Positions 28,909 to 38,786 of a stretch of 64,000 nt of DNA are shown here, one piece after another. Under the pieces are notes generated by a model. The model was not told where the DNA came from. It was given only the letters and a program-made list of their open reading frames with translations, and made no database searches. The number at the start of each line of letters is the position of its first letter. Position 1 is the first letter of the stretch. Position numbers and translations under genes: made by a program. The stretch spans positions 29,965-93,964 of the forward strand of contig JBFKAV010000001.1 of the NCBI GenBank assembly GCA_041621405.1, read 5' to 3'. This DNA comes from JBFKAV01 sp041621405. GTDB lineage: Bacteria; Pseudomonadota; Alphaproteobacteria; Rhodobacterales; Rhodobacteraceae.

Positions 28909-29248
28909 GGTGGAAATCCGGATCGGCGGGCGGCCCTTCACCGTGGCCTGCCAGCCCGGCGAGGAGGGGTTTCTCGAGGCCGCGGCGCGGATGCTCGACG
29001 CCGAGGCGTCGTCGCTGGTCGACAGCCTGGGGCGGATGCCCGAGACCCAGATGCTCCTGATGTCGGGGCTGATGCTCGCCGACAAGGCAGCCGGGATCGA
29101 GGACAAGCTGGTGGCGATCGAGGCCGGCAATCCGCCGAAGGCGGACGCCTCGCCGGCGCTGACGCCGGAGGTCGTGGCCAAGCTCGAGGCGCTGGCGGCG
29201 AAGGCCGAGAAACTCGCCGAGGCGCTGGAAGCGAAAGCGAAGGGCTAG
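28901..29248 (+). CDS. zapA: Cell division protein ZapA
   Basis: A 115-residue FtsZ-associated protein that bundles FtsZ filaments at mid-cell. The N-terminal globular part shows the ZapA pattern [20 protein letters not shown], with the helix EGFLEAAARMLDAEASSLVD, and the middle carries PETQMLLMSGLMLADKAAG, the start of the long dimerisation coil. The C-terminal coil (VAKLEALAAKAEKLAEALEA) is alanine- and glutamate-rich. It overlaps the upstream coiled-coil gene by 8 bases. In many proteobacteria 6S RNA follows zapA; the 19 bases to the convergent grxD leave no room for it here. Confidence 0.9.
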   Translation: MSEVEIRIGGRPFTVACQPGEEGFLEAAARMLDAEASSLVDSLGRMPETQMLLMSGLMLADKAAGIEDKLVAIEAGNPPKADASPALTPEVVAKLEALAAKAEKLAEALEAKAKG

Positions 29249-29267
29249 GCCCGCCGCGCGCCTCGGC

Positions 29268-29627
29268 TCAGGCGTTGGCTTCGCGGATCTTGTCGGCGGC
29301 GTCCTTGCTGTAGCCGATGCCCTTGGCCTCGAACAGCTGGTCGAGCTCGCCCGAGAGCGTCATCTCGGTGATGATGTCGCAGCCGCCCACGAACTCGCCC
29401 TTGACGTAGAGCTGCGGAATCGTCGGCCAGTCGGAGAAGGTCTTGATCTCCTGACGGATTTCCTCGTCGGCCAGCACGTTCACGTCGACGTAGTCGACGC
29501 CCATGTAGTTGAGCACGCCGGCGACGCGGGAGGAAAAGCCGCACTGCGGCATCGCCTTGGTGCCCTTCATGTAGAGCACGACGTCGTTTTTCGTGACGGT
29601 ATCGCGGATGCGGTCCTGAGCGGTCAT
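29268..29627 (-). CDS. grxD: Monothiol glutaredoxin, Grx4/GrxD type
   Basis: A 119-residue glutaredoxin with the CGFS active site (TKAMPQCGFSSRVAGVLN), which binds a [2Fe-2S] cluster with glutathione and passes it to apo-proteins. The GSH-binding blocks WPTIPQLYVKGEFVGGCDI are complete. The ATG at 29627 is chosen over the one at 29648 for its GAGGAC site and standard N-terminus (TAQDRIRDTV). It follows bolA on the same strand (55 bases), and GrxD-BolA form the classic Fe-S heterodimer, so the pairing is functional. It ends convergently with zapA. Confidence 0.96.
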   Translation of the reverse strand: MTAQDRIRDTVTKNDVVLYMKGTKAMPQCGFSSRVAGVLNYMGVDYVDVNVLADEEIRQEIKTFSDWPTIPQLYVKGEFVGGCDIITEMTLSGELDQLFEAKGIGYSKDAADKIREANA

Positions 29628-29682
29628 CTTGGGTCCTCGAACGGGCATTGGTGGAGCGCCCGGGGGGCCCGGGCGCGCGGAG

Positions 29683-29925
29683 TCAGTCGGGTGCCTTGGT
29701 GGTCAGCGCCAGTGCATGCAGCTCGCCCTGGCTGCCGGCCATCTTGTCTTTCAGCGCGGCGTAGACGGCGCGCTGCTGCTCCACGCGGTTCTTGCCGCGG
29801 AAGCTCTCGTCGATCACCTCGGCGGCGTAGTGGTTGCCGTCGCCCGCGAGGTCCGTGATCGTGATCTTCGCCTTCGGAAAGGCTTCGCGGAGGAGATGCT
29901 CGATCTCTTCGGCGCGCATGGGCAT
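29683..29925 (-). CDS. BolA-family protein
   Basis: An 80-residue BolA protein. I use ATG 29925, with GAGG about 10 bases upstream; a second in-frame ATG at 29919 would remove two residues. The fold marks are IEHLLREAFPKAKITITDLA, then GDGNHYAAEVIDESFRGKNR, and the terminal helix with the invariant histidine of GELHALALTTKAP. BolA proteins pair with monothiol glutaredoxins through a shared cluster, fitting the adjacent grxD gene. This short form (BolA2/IbaG-like with HYAAEV) probably supports Fe-S or iron signalling rather than shape control. Confidence 0.93.
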   Translation of the reverse strand: MPMRAEEIEHLLREAFPKAKITITDLAGDGNHYAAEVIDESFRGKNRVEQQRAVYAALKDKMAGSQGELHALALTTKAPD

Positions 29926-29986
29926 CGGGCGGAACCTCGGGTCTTGCTTGGTCAAGATGTAAAGCCGGCCCCGGGGCCTTGCAAGG

Positions 29987-32149
<2,163 letters not shown>

Positions 32150-32225
32150 CGCGCTCCCCCGCTGTCGCGCGCCCTGATACGGCAGGGTGCGGCCGCAGAA
32201 AAGGGCGGCGGCCGCCGCCACGGCG

Positions 32226-32252
32226 AAAAAAAAGGCCGAGCTAAGCTCGGCC
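32226..32252 (-). terminator. Strong intrinsic terminator (7-bp stem, 8 Ts)
   Basis: On the minus strand GGCCGAG (32252-32246) pairs with CTCGGCC (32240-32234) around a 5-base loop, and extended pairing to a 9-bp stem is possible. Eight consecutive Ts follow (32233-32226). This is the best intrinsic terminator in the window. It would end the candidate sRNA and any transcript from the LysR gene, insulating purL, whose start is 77 bases downstream. Confidence 0.88.
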
Positions 32253-32310
32253 AAAGTCCAACAGGGAGGTATGAAGCCCCACGAGCACTACCCGCAACGG
32301 CTTCACGTCC
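32226..32310 (-). ncRNA. Candidate small regulatory RNA with anti-Shine-Dalgarno segment
   Basis: Between the LysR and purL genes the minus strand shows a self-contained RNA unit. A promoter-like pair lies at 32339-32313, so transcription would start near 32305-32310. The RNA, about 80 bases, would fold as a 5' stem (32306-32299 with 32278-32271, GUGAAGCC with GGCUUCAU), a single-stranded stretch ACCUCCCUGUU (32270-32260) complementary to ribosome-binding sites, and a terminator hairpin with eight Us. This plan (5' stem-loop, exposed CCUCCC, Rho-independent end) is that of Hfq-dependent sRNAs of alphaproteobacteria, such as the suhB/alpha-r14 family. Membership is not proven. A 3'-UTR-derived RNA of the LysR gene is an alternative. 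Confidence 0.65.
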
Positions 32311-32312
32311 CA

Positions 32313-32339
32313 ATTATGGGCCGGGTTGGAATCGTTCAA
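32313..32339 (-). promoter_or_regulatory. Candidate sRNA promoter
   Basis: On the minus strand TTGAAC (32339-32334) and CATAAT (32318-32313) are separated by 15 bases (16 if the -35 is read as CTTGAA). Both hexamers are close to sigma-70 consensus although the spacing is a little short. It lies in a locally AT-richer gap, 62 bases after the LysR stop and just upstream of the structured RNA segment. Confidence 0.5.
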
Positions 32340-32401
32340 GGCAAAATGCCCGAATCCGCGTGCAATCCGGCCATGCGTTGCGCGCAAGCCTCACTTTTCT
32401 C

Positions 32402-33313
32402 TCAACCTGCGATTGCGCTCGCCTCGCGCTGTCTCTGGCGACGGGCAAAAATCTCCTCGCTGACGAAATCGCGGAAGACGGCGATGCGCTTGGAGTGCCT
32501 CAGCTCCTCGGGATAGGCGAGGAACACCGGGATCTCGCCTGATTCCACCTCCGGTAGCACACGCACGATCTTCGGGAAGTCCTCGATCACGTAGTCGGGC
32601 AGCACGCCGATCCCGAGGCCCGCCAGCACCCCCTGCAATACGCCGAAATAGTTGTTCACGGTCAGCGTGGAGGGGATTTCGTGGCTCAGGAGCTCGCGTA
32701 CGAACATGGCGCCGGCCGAAACCTGCGCCGAGGTCACGTTCTGGCAGATCAGCCGGTGCTTGGCGAGATCGCCAAGCCGATCCGGCGTGCCCGCCTCGCG
32801 CAGGTATTCGGGCGTGGCGTAAAGCCGCATCCGGACGCTCATCAGCCTGCGGCGGATCAGGTCGGCCTGGCTCGGCTCCTTCATCCGGATCGCCACGTCG
32901 GCCTCGCGCATCGGCAGGTCGAGCACCCGCTCCTCGAGGATCAGGTCGATCTTCAGGTCGGGGTACTTGGCGTAGAGCGCCGGCAGCCGCGGCGCCAGCC
33001 AGAGCGAGCCGAAGCCGATCGTGGTGGTCACCCTGAGCTCGCCGAACACCTCCTCCTCGCTGTCGCGGATGCGGGCGGCGGCGGTGTCCAGGCGCTTGAC
33101 CATCGCCGAGGTGGCGTCGAACAGAAGCTCGCCCTGTTCGGTGAGAATCAGTCCCCGGGCATGGCGGTGGAAGAGCGTCGCGTCGAGGCTCTCCTCGAGC
33201 GCCCTGATCTGGCGCGAGACCGCCGACTGCGACAGGTTCAGCTGCTCGCCGGCATGGGTCAGCGAGCCCGCCGCCGCCACCGAGTGAAATATTCGCAGCT
33301 TGTCCCAGTCCAT
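32402..33313 (-). CDS. LysR-family transcriptional regulator
   Basis: A 303-residue LysR regulator. The N-terminal helix-turn-helix is DWDKLRIFHSVAAAGSLTHA with NLSQSAVSRQIRALEESLDA (residues 1-60); the effector domain starts near residue 90 (FGELRVTTTIGFGSLWLAPR). The effector domain contains LGIGVLPDYVIED, the usual hinge before the last helices. It is transcribed divergently from the indolepyruvate oxidoreductase across 159 bases containing two palindromes, so it is likely its regulator and perhaps its own. A typical ligand would be an aromatic keto or amino acid, which is inference from the neighbour. Confidence 0.92.
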   Translation of the reverse strand: MDWDKLRIFHSVAAAGSLTHAGEQLNLSQSAVSRQIRALEESLDATLFHRHARGLILTEQGELLFDATSAMVKRLDTAAARIRDSEEEVFGELRVTTTIGFGSLWLAPRLPALYAKYPDLKIDLILEERVLDLPMREADVAIRMKEPSQADLIRRRLMSVRMRLYATPEYLREAGTPDRLGDLAKHRLICQNVTSAQVSAGAMFVRELLSHEIPSTLTVNNYFGVLQGVLAGLGIGVLPDYVIEDFPKIVRVLPEVESGEIPVFLAYPEELRHSKRIAVFRDFVSEEIFARRQRQREASAIAG

Positions 33314-33410
33314 CGGCGCAATTCCATTGCTTTTGTCAGGCGCTAACGGGCGCGGAGACTACAGCCAGCTCCGCCGCGCATGCAAACGGAGTGTTGACGA
33401 AAAATTGGGT

Positions 33411-33447
33411 TTGTAGGTCAGTGATTTTGACCTATATACGGTGTATA
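33411..33447 (+). promoter_or_regulatory. Promoter and palindromic operator candidates before the oxidoreductase gene
   Basis: TTGTAG (33411-33416) and TATATA (33433-33438), 16 bases apart, make a reasonable promoter 35 bases before the gene start. Two inverted repeats overlap it: GGTCA-N7-TGACC (33416-33432), lying between the two hexamers, and TATAC-GGT-GTATA (33435-33447), covering the -10 and start region. Placement over the promoter suits a repressor site; LysR proteins usually bind a T-N11-A site further upstream, so a second regulator is possible. Confidence 0.45.
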
Positions 33448-33472
33448 CTGTCAGCGTTGGGGGAGGCGCGCG

Positions 33473-36400
33473 ATGACCCTTCAGGAGATCTCGCTCAAGG
33501 ACAGGTTTGATCTGGGCAAGAGCCCGGTGCTCCTGAACGGCACTCAGGCGCTGGTGCGGCTGATGCTGATGCAGAAGGCGCGCGACCAGGCGGCAGGGTT
33601 GAACACCGCCGGTTATGTCAGTGGCTACCGCGGCTCGCCGCTCGGCAACGTGGACCTGCAGATGTGGCGGGCCAAGGCCGAGCTGGAAGCGGCCGACGTG
33701 TTGTTTCAGCCGGGGCTGAACGAGGACCTCGCCGCCACCGCGATCTGGGGTACCCAGCAGGCCGAGCTGCGCGGCGAGGGCAAGTACGACGGCGTCTTCG
33801 CGCTCTGGTATGGCAAGGGGCCGGGGGTTGACCGCTCCGGCGACGTGATGCGCCACGCCAACATGGCCGGCACGTCCCGCCACGGCGGCGTGCTGATGGC
33901 GATGGGCGACGACCATACCGGCGAAAGTTCCACCACCCTGCACCAGTCCGACTGGGCGCTGGTCGATACTTACATGCCCGTAGTGTCGCCGGCCGGCGTG
34001 CAGGAGATCCTCGATTTCGGCCTCTACGGCTGGGCGCTCTCGCGCTTCGCCGGGGTCTGGGTCGGCCTGAAGACGATGAAGGACACGATCGAAGCCACCG
34101 CCGTGATCGACGGCCGCCCCGACCGCATGTCCTTCGTCACGCCCGAGTTCCAGATGCCCGAGGGCGGGCTCAACATCCGCCTCGTCGATACTCCGGTCGC
34201 GCAGGAAGCGCGGATGATCGACTATAAGCGGTTCGCCGCGGAGGCCTTCGCCCGGGCGAACCGGATCGACCGCCGGGTCTGGGGCAAGCCGGGCGCCAAG
34301 ATCGGCTTCGTCGCGGCGGGCAAGAACTGGCTCGACCTGGTGCACGCGCTCTCGCTCCTCGGCATCGACGCGGCCGAGGCCGAGCGGCTGGGGCTGACCA
34401 CCTACAAGGTCGGCCAGACCTTCCCGCTCGACATGGACAGCTTCCACGACTGGGCTGAGGGGCTCGAGCTGATCGTCGTGATCGAGGAAAAGCGCAAGCT
34501 GATCGAGGTGCAGGTCAAGGAGGCGATCTTCGACGACCGCCGCGGACGCCGCGTCTACGGCTGGCACAAGGGCGATACCTGGGAGCACGGCCGCCGGCTC
34601 GAGCTGTTCCCGACCCGTTACGCGCTGGACCCGGTGCTGATCGGAGAGCGCATCGGCGAGATCCTGGTCGAGGAGGATCGCGGCACCGATCGCATCAAGG
34701 CCGGGCTGAAAATGCTTGACGAGGCTAGAAAAGCCGACAACGCCAAGGACCTTGCGGCGCGACTGCCCTATTACTGCTCGGGCTGCCCGCACAACATCTC
34801 GACCAAGGTCCCCGATGGAAGCCGCGCCTATGCCGGGATCGGCTGCCACTACATGGTGCAGTGGATGGACCGCGACACGGTTGGCTTCACCCAGATGGGC
34901 GGCGAGGGCGTCAACTGGGTCGGCGAGGCGCCGTTCTCGAAGACGCCGCACGTGTTCCAGAATCTCGGCGACGGCACCTACAACCATTCCGGCGTCCAGG
35001 CGATCCGGGCGGCGCTGGCGGCGGGCACCAACATCACGTTCAAGATCCTCTTCAACGACGCCGTCGCGATGACCGGCGGGCAGAAGAATGAGGGCGGGCT
35101 TACCGCCGACCGGATCGCGCGAGAGGTTCGGGCGATGGGGGTCGACCACGTCGCCGTCGTCTACGACGAGAAGGAGGAGCCCGACTGGCGCGACTTCCCC
35201 TCGGGTATCGAGCGGCACGAACGGGTAGAGCTTGACGGAGTGCAGAAGAAATTCTGTGAGATCAAGGGCGTATCTGTCATTCTTTACGTGCAGACCTGCG
35301 CCGCCGAAAAGCGCCGGCGCAGGAAGCGCGGGACCTTTCCCGACCCCGATACAAGGGTCTTCATCAACACTGATGTCTGCGAGGGCTGCGGCGATTGCGG
35401 CGTGCAGTCGAACTGCGTCTCGATCGTGCCAGTGGAAACCGAGCTCGGCCGCAAGCGCGCCATCGACCAGTCGTCCTGCAACAAGGATTTCTCCTGCCTC
35501 AAGGGTTTCTGCCCGGCCTTCGTCACCCTTGAGGGCGCGAAGCTGAAGAAGGCGGCGACGCGCGAGGTGGAGATTCCGAAGCTGCCGATGCCTGAGCTTC
35601 CGGCGATCGATGGCACCCACAACTGCGTCATCACCGGCGTCGGCGGCACCGGCGTGGTGACGGTGGGCGCGATCATGGCCCAGGCGGCGGCGCTTGAGGG
35701 CAAGGGCGCGGGGCTGATGGAGATGGCCGGCCTCGCCCAGAAGGGCGGCGCGGTGCACATCCACTGCCGGCTGGCCGAGCGGCCCGAGGACATCAGCGCG
35801 ATCCGGGTCGCCACCGCCGAAGCCGACGTGGTGATCGGCGGCGACCTGGTGGTGACGGCCGGGGCGAAGACGCTCGGCCTGATGAAGAGCGGGCGCACCG
35901 GCGCGGTCGTGAACAGCCACGAAATCATCACCGGCGAATTCACCCGCAACACCGAATTCCGCATTCCCACCAATGACCTGGAAGTCGCGCTGCAGGCGCG
36001 GCTGCAAGGCCGGCTCCTGACCTTCGACGCCTCGCGCCTGGCCAGGACGCTCCTCGGCGACACGATCTTTGCCAACGTGATCGTCTTCGGCGCGGCCTGG
36101 CAGAAGGGCTGGGTGCCGCTCGGCCACGAGGCGATCCTGAAGGCGATCGAGCTCAACGGCGCTGCGGTCGACGCCAACAAGCGCGCCTTCGAGATCGGCC
36201 GCTGGGCCGGGGCGATGCCGGTGGCGGTGGCGCGGCTGATGGAGCCGGCCGTGGTGGAGAAGCCGAAGAGCCTGGAAGACGAGATCGCCTATCGTGCCGA
36301 GCATCTCACCCGCTACCAATCGGCCCGCCTGGCGCGGCGCTACCGCAAGCTGGTGGACGCCGTCGCCGAGCCCCGGCTCAGGGGCGCGCTCGCCAAGGGC

Positions 36401-36895
36401 TATCACAAGCTCCTCTCGTACAAGGACGAGTACGAGGTCGCGCGGCTGCTCCTGGGCACCGCCGAGAAGACGCGGGAGGAGTTCGACGGCGCGCCGCGGC
36501 TCCGCTTCCACCTCGCCCCGCCGCTCCTGGCCCGCAAGGGTCCCGACGGGCGCCCGAAGAAGATCGCCTTCGGGCCCTGGGTGACCCGCGCCTTCGGGCT
36601 CCTGGCGCGGCTGAGATTCCTGCGCGGCACCGCGCTCGACCCCTTCGGCTACACCGAGGAACGGAAGCTGGAGCGGGGCCTGATCCGGCAATACGAGACC
36701 GACATGGCCGAGGTCGTGGCGAAGGTGACGCCGCAGAGCATGGACGCCGCCGTGGCGCTGGCCGAGCTGCCGCTCTCGATCCGCGGCTTCGGCCCGGTGA
36801 AAGCGGCCAGCGTGGCACGCGCCGAGAAGCGCCGCGAGGAGCTCCTGGGCGCGATCCGCAACGGCGGGCCCGAGCTGCGCCAGGCGGCCGAGTGA
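33473..36895 (+). CDS. Indolepyruvate ferredoxin oxidoreductase, fused subunits
   Basis: A 1140-residue single-chain enzyme that oxidatively decarboxylates aryl or branched 2-oxo acids to acyl-CoA, reducing ferredoxin, in aromatic amino-acid breakdown. Order: N-terminal pyrimidine-binding part (YVSGYRGSPLGNVDLQMW); thiamine-diphosphate domain (YYCSGCPHNISTKVPDGSRA, then MGGEGVNWVGEAPFS, NDAVAMTGGQKNEGGLTADR); ferredoxin-like cluster region (INTDVCEGCGDCGVQSNC, then CNKDFSCLKGFCPAFV) about residues 620-690; and the gamma domain (VGGTGVVTVGAIMAQAAALE, GLAQKGGAVHIHCRL). The C-terminal part from about residue 900 is a helical domain (LAEHLTRYQSARLARRYR) of the fused class. The start ATG follows GGGGGAGG. 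Archaeal enzymes have separate IorA and IorB. Confidence 0.94.
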   Translation: MTLQEISLKDRFDLGKSPVLLNGTQALVRLMLMQKARDQAAGLNTAGYVSGYRGSPLGNVDLQMWRAKAELEAADVLFQPGLNEDLAATAIWGTQQAELRGEGKYDGVFALWYGKGPGVDRSGDVMRHANMAGTSRHGGVLMAMGDDHTGESSTTLHQSDWALVDTYMPVVSPAGVQEILDFGLYGWALSRFAGVWVGLKTMKDTIEATAVIDGRPDRMSFVTPEFQMPEGGLNIRLVDTPVAQEARMIDYKRFAAEAFARANRIDRRVWGKPGAKIGFVAAGKNWLDLVHALSLLGIDAAEAERLGLTTYKVGQTFPLDMDSFHDWAEGLELIVVIEEKRKLIEVQVKEAIFDDRRGRRVYGWHKGDTWEHGRRLELFPTRYALDPVLIGERIGEILVEEDRGTDRIKAGLKMLDEARKADNAKDLAARLPYYCSGCPHNISTKVPDGSRAYAGIGCHYMVQWMDRDTVGFTQMGGEGVNWVGEAPFSKTPHVFQNLGDGTYNHSGVQAIRAALAAGTNITFKILFNDAVAMTGGQKNEGGLTADRIAREVRAMGVDHVAVVYDEKEEPDWRDFPSGIERHERVELDGVQKKFCEIKGVSVILYVQTCAAEKRRRRKRGTFPDPDTRVFINTDVCEGCGDCGVQSNCVSIVPVETELGRKRAIDQSSCNKDFSCLKGFCPAFVTLEGAKLKKAATREVEIPKLPMPELPAIDGTHNCVITGVGGTGVVTVGAIMAQAAALEGKGAGLMEMAGLAQKGGAVHIHCRLAERPEDISAIRVATAEADVVIGGDLVVTAGAKTLGLMKSGRTGAVVNSHEIITGEFTRNTEFRIPTNDLEVALQARLQGRLLTFDASRLARTLLGDTIFANVIVFGAAWQKGWVPLGHEAILKAIELNGAAVDANKRAFEIGRWAGAMPVAVARLMEPAVVEKPKSLEDEIAYRAEHLTRYQSARLARRYRKLVDAVAEPRLRGALAKGYHKLLSYKDEYEVARLLLGTAEKTREEFDGAPRLRFHLAPPLLARKGPDGRPKKIAFGPWVTRAFGLLARLRFLRGTALDPFGYTEERKLERGLIRQYETDMAEVVAKVTPQSMDAAVALAELPLSIRGFGPVKAASVARAEKRREELLGAIRNGGPELRQAAE

Positions 36896-36973
36896 CGCCC
36901 GGCTTACATCATCGCTGGCGGTGATCGCGGAACGATTGTATCGGGTCGCGGAGCGGCAGCAAGGCGCGGGCGC

Positions 36974-37849
36974 ATGGAGCAAAGGCAGGTCGCACGGGAG
37001 ATCAGCTACGCCACCTCGGCGGCCACGCGGGGCGGGCGGGTGCTGATCCGCGCGGTCGAGAACGCCACCGGCCGGCTCCGGCTCATCCGCCGCGCCAGCG
37101 GATACGAGCGCGAGGTCTCGGCGGGCCGCGACTTCTGGGAAGTGATGGTCGAGCGCTACGGGCTCAGCCTCGAGGTCGTGCGCGGCAGCCTCGACAGCAT
37201 TCCGGCCACCGGGCCGCTGATCGTGATCGCCAATCATCCCTACGGCATCCTCGACGGACTGATGCTGGGGCACATACTTTCCCGGGTGAGGGGCGATTTC
37301 CGGATCCTCGCCAACTCGGTGTTCCGCAAGGCCGAGGAGCTTGACCGCATCGTGCTGCCGGTTTCCTTCGGAGAGAGTAAGGAAGCCCTGCAAACCAACC
37401 TGGAGACGCGGAAGATCGCGCTCGACTACCTGGCGCGGAGCGGCGCCGTCGGCGTCTTTCCCGGCGGCACGGTCTCTACCGCGGCGACCCCCTTTGGCGC
37501 GCCGATGGACCCGGGCTGGCGCGGCTTCACCGCGAAGATGATCGCGAGGTCCGGCGCCGCCGTCGTGCCCATCTTCTTCGATGGTCAGAACTCGCGCCTG
37601 TTCCAGCTCGCCTCGCATCTGCACCAGACGCTCCGGCTCGCGCTGCTCATCAACGAGTTCCGCGCCCGGGTGGACGAGCCGGTGCGGGTGGCGGTCGGCG
37701 AGCCGATCGATTCCGCACGGCTCGCCGCGCTCCGCGGCGAGCAGAAGCAGATGATGGATTTCCTCCGCCGCGCCACGTATGAGTTGTCGCCCAGGCCGCT
37801 CAGGTCTTACGACTACGGCTACGAATTCGAGGCGAAGTACCGCGCCTGA
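36974..37849 (+). CDS. Lysophospholipid acyltransferase (PlsC superfamily)
   Basis: A 291-residue membrane-associated acyltransferase. The catalytic block is [19 protein letters not shown], where the usual H-x4-D appears as H-x5-D, as in the OlsA/hemolysin-like branch of the superfamily. Further marks: [24 protein letters not shown] (acyl-acceptor binding) and [16 protein letters not shown]. It could acylate lysophospholipid or lyso-ornithine lipid; an OlsA role would need an olsB, which is not seen in the window. The start has only a weak ribosome site (AAGGCGCGGG). It precedes murI by 43 bases on the same strand. Confidence 0.85.
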   Translation: MEQRQVAREISYATSAATRGGRVLIRAVENATGRLRLIRRASGYEREVSAGRDFWEVMVERYGLSLEVVRGSLDSIPATGPLIVIANHPYGILDGLMLGHILSRVRGDFRILANSVFRKAEELDRIVLPVSFGESKEALQTNLETRKIALDYLARSGAVGVFPGGTVSTAATPFGAPMDPGWRGFTAKMIARSGAAVVPIFFDGQNSRLFQLASHLHQTLRLALLINEFRARVDEPVRVAVGEPIDSARLAALRGEQKQMMDFLRRATYELSPRPLRSYDYGYEFEAKYRA

Positions 37850-37892
37850 CGGCGTGGCGGGAAGGCGCCCCCGGGCGTGGAAGGCGGGCAGG

Positions 37893-38726
37893 ATGGCGGT
37901 AGGCGTGTTCGATTCGGGGCTCGGGGGCCTGACCGTGCTCGACGCGGTGGCGCGGCGGCTGCCCGAGGTGCCCTTCGTCTATTATGGCGACAACGCCCAT
38001 ACCCCCTATGGCGTGCGCGACCCCGACGACATCTTCGCGCTCACCTGCCGCGGCGTCGAGCGGCTCTGGGCCGAAGGCTGCGACCTGGTGATCCTGGCCT
38101 GCAACACCGCCTCGGCGGTGGCGCTGAGGCGGATGCAGGAGCGCTGGCTGCCGAAGGACAAGCGCGTCCTCGGTGTCTTCGTGCCGCTGATCGAGGCGCT
38201 TACCGAGCGGCACTGGGGCGACAATTCGCCGCCTCGCGAGGTCGCGGTGAAGCACGCCGCGCTCTTCGCCACGCCGGCCACCGTCTCCTCCCGCGCCTTC
38301 CAGCGCGAGCTCGCCTTCCGCGCCATCGGCGTCGACGTCGAGGCGCAGCCCTGCGGCGGCGTCGTCGACGCGATCGAGCAGGGCGACATGATCCTGGCCG
38401 AGGCGCTGGTGCGCTCTCACGTCGAGGCGCTGCTCAGGCGGATGCCGCATCCCGAGGCGGCGATCCTCGGCTGCACCCACTACCCCTTGATGGAGGACGT
38501 GTTCCAGGACGCGCTCGGGCCCAAGGTCACGGTCTATTCCCAGCCCCGGATCGTCGCCGACAGCCTCGCCGACTATCTCGAGCGCCACCCCGAGTTTCGC
38601 GGCGCCGGCACCGCATCGAAGTTCCTCACCACGGGCGATCCCCGCCGCGTCGGCTCCAAGGCCACCCAGTTCCTGCGCCGCGCGATCCCCTTCGAAGCGG
38701 CCTTCCCCGACGAGAAGGCGGCCTGA
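37893..38726 (+). CDS. murI: Glutamate racemase
   Basis: A 277-residue cytosolic racemase supplying D-glutamate for peptidoglycan. The two catalytic cysteines are in [16 protein letters not shown] (N-terminal half) and [13 protein letters not shown] (C-terminal half). The start block [20 protein letters not shown] and [13 protein letters not shown] are family markers. ATG 37893 is picked because it begins directly before GVFDSG; the longer frame to 37779 lies inside the acyltransferase gene. A slightly long tail ([20 protein letters not shown]) is present. Located between an acyltransferase and argC. Confidence 0.94.
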   Translation: MAVGVFDSGLGGLTVLDAVARRLPEVPFVYYGDNAHTPYGVRDPDDIFALTCRGVERLWAEGCDLVILACNTASAVALRRMQERWLPKDKRVLGVFVPLIEALTERHWGDNSPPREVAVKHAALFATPATVSSRAFQRELAFRAIGVDVEAQPCGGVVDAIEQGDMILAEALVRSHVEALLRRMPHPEAAILGCTHYPLMEDVFQDALGPKVTVYSQPRIVADSLADYLERHPEFRGAGTASKFLTTGDPRRVGSKATQFLRRAIPFEAAFPDEKAA

Positions 38727-38786
38727 TTTCGGTTTGAATCGGCGGGGCCTTGGCCTTAGACCGGCGGCGCCAGCGGAGAGGACATC

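Noticed and set aside
29249..29267. 6S RNA downstream of zapA
   Set aside because: Only 19 bases separate zapA from the convergent grxD, so the usual place has no room; not seen elsewhere in the window.
32150..32254. N-terminal extension of PurL ([19 protein letters not shown] signal-like start)
   Set aside because: The apparent hydrophobic leader is the terminator hairpin and its A-run read as codons; PurL is cytosolic and the ATG at 32149 fits the family.
32187..32516. Plus-strand frame of 109 codons with a good ribosome site (GGGAGGT before ATG 32272)
   Set aside because: It runs over the terminator and the 3' end of the LysR gene. The GGGAGGT is better explained as the complement of the CCUCCC tract of the candidate sRNA on the other strand.
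33359..37624. 1421-residue open frame on the minus strand, opposite the indolepyruvate oxidoreductase
   Set aside because: It is antisense to a gene with complete motifs; long mirror frames are expected when the third codon position is almost always G or C. Its translation is rich in Arg, His, Asp and has no domain.
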